A DNA stretch of 9,734 nt from an uncultured Erysipelotrichaceae bacterium (GTDB lineage Bacteria; Bacillota_I; Bacilli_A; Erysipelotrichales; Coprobacillaceae). Where the stretch lies: NCBI GenBank assembly GCA_900317015.1, contig ONFH01000015.1, positions 1 through 9,734 on the forward strand, given 5' to 3'. The first letter of the stretch is position 1. The number at the start of each line of letters is the position of its first letter. Made by a program: the position numbers and the translations under genes. The notes beneath the pieces are model-generated. The model was given only the letters and a program-made list of their open reading frames with translations, had not been told where the DNA came from and did not search any database. Below are positions 5,678-9,734 of this stretch, one piece after another.

Positions 5678-5706
5678 AAAGCAGCACCTAAAGGGTGTAG
5701 ACATAC

Positions 5707-5760
5707 AAAAGGTACATTGATTCATAATGACGGAAATCATTTGAATTAATGTACCTTTTT
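5707..5760 (+). terminator. Long 53-nt hairpin with T tract
   Basis: AAAAGGTACATT (5707-5718) pairs with AATGTACCTTTT (5748-5759). The stem continues through a G-U pair and ATTCA/TGAAT, then after a one-base bulge through AATGA/TCATT (5726-5741) around a CGGAAA loop. The total is about 23 base pairs, with TTTTT at the 3' end. It is most simply a rho-independent terminator for the broken gene upstream. Its length is unusual, and a remnant of a small inverted-repeat element is possible. Confidence 0.65.
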
Positions 5761-5805
5761 ACATATACATAGTTATATAGATTTTATTACAAGAATTATT
5801 CAGGT

Positions 5806-5811
5806 TATACT
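5806..5811 (+). promoter_or_regulatory. Possible -10 box upstream of the Cys-rich gene
   Basis: TATACT at 5806-5811 is the best -10 candidate, but its -35 (TTTATT, 5783-5788) is poor. It would give a leader of about 150 nt. That leader holds short imperfect hairpins such as CTTGG/CCAAG near 5862-5886. I see no recognisable riboswitch. Confidence 0.3.
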
Positions 5812-5972
5812 AAGATGAGGGCGAAATAGAAACCAGGATATATGTAAATATTAGGGTGGTCCTTGGAAAGAGAAAAATACCAAGAATAGGTAAAATTTTC
5901 ATTTTCGTGAGTATTTCACTTGCGGGAATTAAACCTATTGGATTAATATGTAGGTGAGGAAAGGTGATGTCT

Positions 5973-6215
5973 ATGAAAAGTGTACTCATTAAAGATACGA
6001 CCCGTGAAGAACGATTAAAGATCATTCAGGACGGACTGAACTGTAATGATTCTGCTGGCTGTGAAAACTGCAGTGGCTGTGGTGTCTTTGGTGCCGGTGA
6101 TCCTTTTGAAATGTATCGTGATTACATTGAAGGAAAGCGTGAGATCAAAGAAATCAATATGTCTTTCGTCGCCCGCATGTTTGTCCGTGGACGTAATGAA
6201 AATCCAAATGAATGA
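5973..6215 (+). CDS. Small Cys-rich protein of unknown function
   Basis: This 80-residue soluble protein begins MKSVLIKDTTREERLKIIQD. A central cysteine cluster follows, C24, C30, C33 and C36 (C-x5-C-x2-C-x2-C), in a Gly/Ser-rich loop. A conserved-looking tail reads DPFEMYRDYIEGKREIKEIN, then a basic end. The spacing could hold zinc or an Fe-S cluster, though it is not a ferredoxin motif. Similar small proteins with 'LIKDTTREER...EI.EIN' occur in gut Firmicutes, as far as I recall, without known function. Starts at GTG 5964, ATG 5967 and ATG 5973 are all in frame. I prefer 5973 because AAGG (5961-5964) is 8 nt upstream, but 5967 with GAGG at 5956-5959 is nearly as good. It is monocistronic, with its own terminator. 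Confidence 0.75.
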   Translation: MKSVLIKDTTREERLKIIQDGLNCNDSAGCENCSGCGVFGAGDPFEMYRDYIEGKREIKEINMSFVARMFVRGRNENPNE

Positions 6216-6219
6216 AGTA

Positions 6220-6247
6220 AAAAGGCTGGGCTTGCGCTCAGTCTTTT
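6220..6247 (+). terminator. Terminator of the Cys-rich gene
   Basis: AAAAGGCTGGGC pairs with GCTCAGTCTTTT (12 bp, two G-U pairs) around a TTGC loop. It starts 4 nt after the stop codon and is followed by TTTTGTTT. Confidence 0.82.
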
Positions 6248-6255
6248 GTTTGGTG

Positions 6256-6435
6256 GTCATTGTAGGGAATTTTGAGTTACCAGTAATACTGGACAATGAC
6301 ATCTGGTTTGTGTGATTTGATTGAATCAAATTGGAATTTTGCCCGCTAGGGCAACGTTATGTTATTTTTGATATATTGGGATATGGGATTTAATTGAGAA
6401 ACATAACATGAAGAATCACTGCTTGGGACACAGTG
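6256..6435. repeat. Cluster of inverted repeats in a 550-nt gene-free gap
   Basis: Five inverted repeats follow closely. GTCATTGT/ACAATGAC (6256-6263 and 6293-6300) encloses CCAGT-AAT-ACTGG (6280-6292). ATTTGATT-g-AATCAAAT spans 6315-6331. TTGCCC-gcta-GGGCAA spans 6339-6354. GTTATGTT/AACATAAC lies at 6356-6363 and 6400-6407. TCACTG/CAGTGA lies near 6417-6437. No protein frame or promoter set explains them. They could be a structured leader, an RNA gene or a degraded element. The rest of the gap to 6804 holds small hairpins at 6548-6564 and 6565-6579 and the features listed separately. Confidence 0.45.
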
Positions 6436-6745
6436 AGATACCGCTTTATTGGGAGAAAAAACGATATCAAATGATTATTTTCATTTTCATAATTCCCCTA
6501 ACTCGACTATTAATTTAGCACAAAACAGCTTGAGTGACAACCCGTTTTTTTCATGAAATGAAAACTCTTTCGTAAAGAGAATGTCGATCTCTGAAATGAT
6601 GATAAAAAGGGCAAAATACGGATTTTTATCCAAAGTGTAAACAAGTGACTTTGAAAGTGACACGTTAGTGATGGCTTACATATTAATGATATACATTTTT
6701 TATTCCTTTCTGCTTTCATTTTTGTACCTTGAACTTGATTTTTAG

Positions 6746-6765
6746 GATCAAATTTACTCTTGATC
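6746..6765. promoter_or_regulatory. Inverted repeat at the operon promoter, possible operator
   Basis: GATCAA-N8-TTGATC (6746-6765) is a perfect inverted repeat that overlaps the likely -35 (TTTACT, 6753-6758). Binding there would block the promoter. The regulator is unknown. Confidence 0.35.
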
Positions 6766-6780
6766 GTATTTGTGTTAAAG
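6753..6780 (+). promoter_or_regulatory. Tentative promoter of the four-gene operon
   Basis: TTTACT (6753-6758), a 16-nt spacer and TTAAAG (6775-6780) make a weak sigma-A-like pair. The leader would be only about 18 nt before the ATG at 6805 and would contain AAGGAGG at 6791-6797. Confidence 0.35.
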
Positions 6781-6804
6781 TGAAAGGCAAAAGGAGGCAT
6801 ACAT

Positions 6805-7470
6805 ATGATTTCAGCCGCTATTTTTGATGTGGATGGGACTCTGCTTGATTCGTTAAGCATGTGGGAAAAGATCGATGAACTGTATCTTTCTCGTCATGGT
6901 ATTCAGGTCAGTAAAGAGATCAGCCAGACACTTTTTACATATTCATTAGAAGAAGGCGCTCGATATATGAAGGAACAATTTGGCATCGCTGATCCGATAG
7001 ACAAAATGATGCAGGATCTGATCGATCTCTCAATGGATTTCTATGAACATCAGGTTCCAGTGAAAAAGGGCGTTGTGAAAGTTCTTGATTATTTACAGGA
7101 TCGTCATGTGCCAATGGCCATTGCGACAAGTAATTCACATGAGGTGGTCACAGATGTTTTATTGGCGCATCACTTAGATCATTATTTTAAGAAAGCTTTT
7201 ACGGTCGATGAAATTGGTATTGGAAAAGAGTCACCTGATATTTATTTAAAGGCTTGTGATTATCTTAAGTCCAGACCACAAAATACCTTAGTCTTTGAGG
7301 ACGCTTATCATGCCATCAAGACTGTGAAAGATGCGGGCTTTATTACTGTGGGTTGTTATGATGCCTTCAGTGATCAGGATCAGAAACTGATTAAAAAGAA
7401 AGTGGATTATTATGTTCATGATATGGACGAGATCCTTCCCTCTTTAAAGGAGGCCAGCATCCATGGGTGA
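6805..7470 (+). CDS. HAD-superfamily phosphatase, beta-phosphoglucomutase-like
   Basis: This 221-residue soluble enzyme has all four HAD motifs: I is DVDGT (nucleophile D8, acid/base D10), II is the ATSN segment with T108, III is K141 in GKESPD, and IV is FEDA with E165 and D166. A helical C1 cap lies between motifs I and II (about 15-85), placing it in the HAD-IA group with beta-phosphoglucomutase, phosphoglycolate phosphatase and sugar-phosphate or nucleotide phosphatases. The exact substrate cannot be read from the sequence. AAGGAGG (6791-6797) lies 7 nt before the ATG. Its end overlaps the next start by 8 nt, so it is the first gene of a translationally coupled operon. Confidence 0.9.
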   Translation: MISAAIFDVDGTLLDSLSMWEKIDELYLSRHGIQVSKEISQTLFTYSLEEGARYMKEQFGIADPIDKMMQDLIDLSMDFYEHQVPVKKGVVKVLDYLQDRHVPMAIATSNSHEVVTDVLLAHHLDHYFKKAFTVDEIGIGKESPDIYLKACDYLKSRPQNTLVFEDAYHAIKTVKDAGFITVGCYDAFSDQDQKLIKKKVDYYVHDMDEILPSLKEASIHG

Positions 7471-8161
7471 TATTTATTATGAAACAGTAGGAACTGGTAT
7501 GCCAGTTATCTGTCTTCATGGCAATGGTGAAAACCATAAGATCTTCAATGAATTAGCAGAAGATCTAAAAAATGATTATCAGCTCATTTTGATCGATTCT
7601 CGCTATCAGGGGAAATCGGTGAAAAAAGGGTCGTTGAGTCTTGATGTGATGAGTGATGATGTCATGCATGTAGCTGATGAACTCCAATTAGATCAGTATT
7701 CAGTGATCGGCTTTTCTGATGGAGCTAATATTGCTTTAGAGCTTGCCAAAAAAGATCGACGCATGATCACGGGAATCTTATTATCGCCAAATAGCTCACC
7801 AAAAGGCATCAAAGGCATCTATCGTTTCCATTACTGGATGCAGCTAATCTTCTTGGTGCCATTCTGTATTTATAACAAGCAGGCAAGAAGAAACTGGAAG
7901 CTGATCCGCTTTATGTTTAAGGAGCCACATTTTACAAAAGAAGTATTATCAAAGATCAATACACCGATGCTTTTATTATCGGGCAGTCATGATATGATTA
8001 AGAAGGAAGATATTGATTTTATTGCCGAGTGTCTGCCACATTGTGTTTCGGAAGTGATCGATCCGTCCACACATTTTTTATTAAGAGATGCATACACTCA
8101 GGTATTAGAAAAAATAAGGGGGTTTCTCTATGCAACAAAGACCGACGCTTACCATCAATAA
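7463..8161 (+). CDS. Alpha/beta hydrolase
   Basis: This 232-residue hydrolase of the alpha/beta fold has an oxyanion HGNG (H19-G22) after the first core strand, nucleophile elbow GFSDG with S85, acid D177 in GSHDM and catalytic H204 in STHF. The triad is therefore complete. The lid region (about 112-160) is aromatic and basic (RFHYWMQLIFLVPF) and may hold a hydrophobic substrate. It resembles small esterases and lactonases; the natural substrate is unknown. A strong AAAGGAGG lies 9 nt upstream, inside the HAD gene. The 3' end overlaps aroD by 32 nt, long for an operon junction, and both frames look genuine in the overlap because aroD has its own GGGGG ribosome binding site. Confidence 0.88.
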   Translation: MGDIYYETVGTGMPVICLHGNGENHKIFNELAEDLKNDYQLILIDSRYQGKSVKKGSLSLDVMSDDVMHVADELQLDQYSVIGFSDGANIALELAKKDRRMITGILLSPNSSPKGIKGIYRFHYWMQLIFLVPFCIYNKQARRNWKLIRFMFKEPHFTKEVLSKINTPMLLLSGSHDMIKKEDIDFIAECLPHCVSEVIDPSTHFLLRDAYTQVLEKIRGFLYATKTDAYHQ

Positions 8162-8891
8162 TGTCACTTTTGGTGATGGTAAGGTAAAGATCTGTTTACC
8201 AGAAGTAGAAAAAAGTGAAGAAGCCATTTTAAAGACGATCAAAGGCTATGAAAAATTATCAGGCTGGGACGTATTAGAAGTGCGACTTGATTTCTTTGAT
8301 CAAATCCATGATGCTAATGCCATCAAAGTCCTTTTAAATAAAGTCAGACAGGCCACTTCACGTCTGATGCTTGTAACGCTACGTACCAAAAGAGAAGGCA
8401 GTGCTTTAGATGTTAATGATGAAGATTATTTGAAGATCATTACGTCCATCTGTGAAAGTGGTGTCTGTGATCTTGTGGATATCGAATTAACACGTGGGGA
8501 TGATCTCATTAAACAGTGTGAAGAAGTTGCCCACGCACACAATGTGAAAGTGATCATTTCTAAACATGACTTTGACAAGACGCCAAGTCAGAATGAAATG
8601 GAATCTCTACTTTATAAGATGAATGAATTATCTGGAGATATCTTAAAGCTTGCCGTCATGCCTCATGACAAAGCGGATGTGATCGAACTGTTAGGAGCCA
8701 CAAGAGCAGTCAGTACCCATGTGCATGCGCCTTTGATTACGATGTCGATGGGTAACCTTGGTTCGATCTCGAGAGTCATTGGAGGAGAATTTGGTTCGAC
8801 GATGAGCTTTGCGACAGCTGGCAAAGCCAGCGCACCTGGGCAGGTATCGTTAGAAAAAATGAGTGGATTATTGAAGGGTGTGGAAAAATGA
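8130..8891 (+). CDS. aroD: 3-dehydroquinate dehydratase, type I
   Basis: The 253-residue enzyme converts 3-dehydroquinate to 3-dehydroshikimate, shikimate pathway step 3, in the cytoplasm. It has the type I fold and residues: EVRLD (50-54) and TLRTKREG (83-90) for substrate binding, general base H146 in SKHDF, Schiff-base lysine K173 in ILKLAVM, R215 in SRVIGGEFGS, and the lid SAPGQ (234-238). The length matches the family. The start at 8130 follows AAGGGGG at about 7-8 nt. Its stop overlaps the next ATG (ATGA). No other aromatic-pathway gene is nearby, so aroD is isolated here among phosphatase and hydrolase genes; whether the pathway is complete elsewhere cannot be seen. Confidence 0.95.
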   Translation: MQQRPTLTINNVTFGDGKVKICLPEVEKSEEAILKTIKGYEKLSGWDVLEVRLDFFDQIHDANAIKVLLNKVRQATSRLMLVTLRTKREGSALDVNDEDYLKIITSICESGVCDLVDIELTRGDDLIKQCEEVAHAHNVKVIISKHDFDKTPSQNEMESLLYKMNELSGDILKLAVMPHDKADVIELLGATRAVSTHVHAPLITMSMGNLGSISRVIGGEFGSTMSFATAGKASAPGQVSLEKMSGLLKGVEK

Positions 8892-9649
8892 TTGATCTTC
8901 AGAAGGCAAGAGTTGCTTTTAAAAACTATGCAGCAAACTATGATCCAAGCGAAGATTTAATTCGCTTAAAGATCGTGCATACATATGCCGTTATGGATAA
9001 AACACAGGAATTATGTGAAATGATGCATAAAAGTCAGGAAGAGACAGATCTTGCCATGTTAATTGGCTTGCTTCATGATATTGGACGTTTTGAACAGTTT
9101 GTTCGTTATGGGTCTTATGTAGATTATGAAACGATCGATCATGCACAGCTAGGCAGCGATATCTTATTTAAGGATGGTTTGATCCGTTCTTTTATTGATG
9201 ATGATCAATATGATGAGATCATTAAGAATGCTATTGAACAGCACAATAAGTTTCGTGTCAAAGATGGCTTTGATGAAGAAACGATGTTCTATATTCATAT
9301 GATTCGTGATACGGATAAGTTAGATAACTTTAGAGTGAAAGAAACAGAAAAAGTCGAAACACTGATGCGCTGTGATATGGATACGATTGAGAATGAAAGC
9401 ATTACACCTAAGGTCTACAATGATTTTAAGAATCATAAATTGATCTTTGGACCAGATCGACAGACGCATTTAGATATGTGGATCTCACTGGTCGCATTTA
9501 TTTATGATATGAATTTCAAGGCTTCACTTGTATATGTTAAGGAACATGATTATATCAATGCATCCTTTGATCGTGTACATCCTCGTCGTGAAGACGTGAA
9601 AGCACAGTATGAAGAATTAAGACAAGTTGCCCTTGATTATGTAGCCTAA
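8888..9649 (+). CDS. HD-domain phosphohydrolase
   Basis: This 253-residue soluble protein has metal ligands in the HD-superfamily order: H31, H63-D64 (LLHDIGRFEQF), then H85, H119 in EQHN and D141 in RDTDKLDN. The extra histidines suggest a two-metal site. It resembles stand-alone HD proteins acting on nucleotides or phosphomonoesters. It lacks GYP, RelA or a sensor domain, so a cyclic-di-GMP or (p)ppGpp role is not shown. The ATG lies inside the aroD stop (ATGA), giving translational coupling. It is the last gene before the terminator. Two phosphohydrolases bracket the operon, but no joint pathway is evident. Confidence 0.88.
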   Translation: MIDLQKARVAFKNYAANYDPSEDLIRLKIVHTYAVMDKTQELCEMMHKSQEETDLAMLIGLLHDIGRFEQFVRYGSYVDYETIDHAQLGSDILFKDGLIRSFIDDDQYDEIIKNAIEQHNKFRVKDGFDEETMFYIHMIRDTDKLDNFRVKETEKVETLMRCDMDTIENESITPKVYNDFKNHKLIFGPDRQTHLDMWISLVAFIYDMNFKASLVYVKEHDYINASFDRVHPRREDVKAQYEELRQVALDYVA

Positions 9650-9669
9650 AAGAGCCGGATGGCTCTTTT
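9648..9669 (+). terminator. Operon terminator
   Basis: AAAAGAGCC pairs with GGCTCTTTT (9 bp) around a GGAT loop, followed by another T. It begins inside the stop codon of the HD gene. The final 64 bases (9671-9734) show no gene that I can support. Confidence 0.88.
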
Positions 9670-9734
9670 TACTTGATGAAATCAAAAAATATTGCCTGGG
9701 AAATAAATTCAATGAACTTTTTGGACAACGTGTA

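Noticed and set aside
5845..5870. AGGGTGGT, resembling part of a T-box sequence
   Set aside because: The CCGCG continuation, specifier stem and antiterminator are missing, and no aminoacyl-tRNA or amino acid gene follows.
6046..6329. Overlapping open frames around the Cys-rich gene on both strands
   Set aside because: They cross the gene's terminator and lack protein-like composition; the 5973 frame has a ribosome binding site and a coherent sequence.
6510..6860. Minus-strand 116-codon frame before the HAD gene
   Set aside because: It is antisense to the HAD start, has no ribosome binding site and reads as translated AT-rich intergenic DNA.

Overview
The window looks like a chromosomal segment of a low-GC, Gram-positive gut-type Firmicute. 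A member of the Erysipelotrichia/Coprobacillaceae is my best guess, from protein style, strong AGGAGG ribosome binding sites, hairpin-plus-U-tract terminators, a CIRCE element and a Mn2+ riboswitch. This placement is inference and no single marker proves it. The genes are mostly housekeeping or stress related. I see no complete mobile element, CRISPR array, tRNA or rRNA.

Region 1-1254: the 5' end of a Lon protease gene runs off the left edge on the minus strand. Divergent from it is a TetR-family regulator gene. Their shared intergenic region is dense with sites: a CIRCE (HrcA) operator with an 8-nt rather than 9-nt spacer, two related 16-bp palindromes (CTTGACAnnTGTCAAG type), and opposing promoters whose -35 boxes lie inside one palindrome. 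This suggests that lon answers both to HrcA and to the TetR regulator. An XRE-type repressor gene converges on tetR and shares a bidirectional terminator with it.

Region 1255-2310: the most novel-looking element is a compact minus-strand RNA of about 125 nt (1472-1598). It has its own sigma-A type promoter, four consecutive hairpins (the last a terminator) and purine-rich single-stranded linkers. It matches no RNA family I recognise. It is followed by a plus-strand gene for a very basic protein with two C-terminal membrane segments.

Region 2311-5103: a P-type cation ATPase on the minus strand is preceded by a yybP-ykoY (Mn2+) riboswitch whose 3' strand overlaps a terminator hairpin. The protein resembles Listeria LMCA1-type pumps at the ion sites, but the riboswitch argues for Mn2+ export.

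Region 5104-6804: mostly non-coding. It contains a frameshifted gene remnant (about 5257-5677) ending at a long 53-nt hairpin, an intact small Cys-rich protein gene, and a 550-nt gap rich in inverted repeats and short periodic repeats.

Region 6805-9734: a tightly overlapping four-gene operon encodes a HAD phosphatase, an alpha/beta hydrolase, type I 3-dehydroquinate dehydratase (aroD, here without other shikimate genes) and an HD-domain phosphohydrolase. It is closed by a clear terminator.
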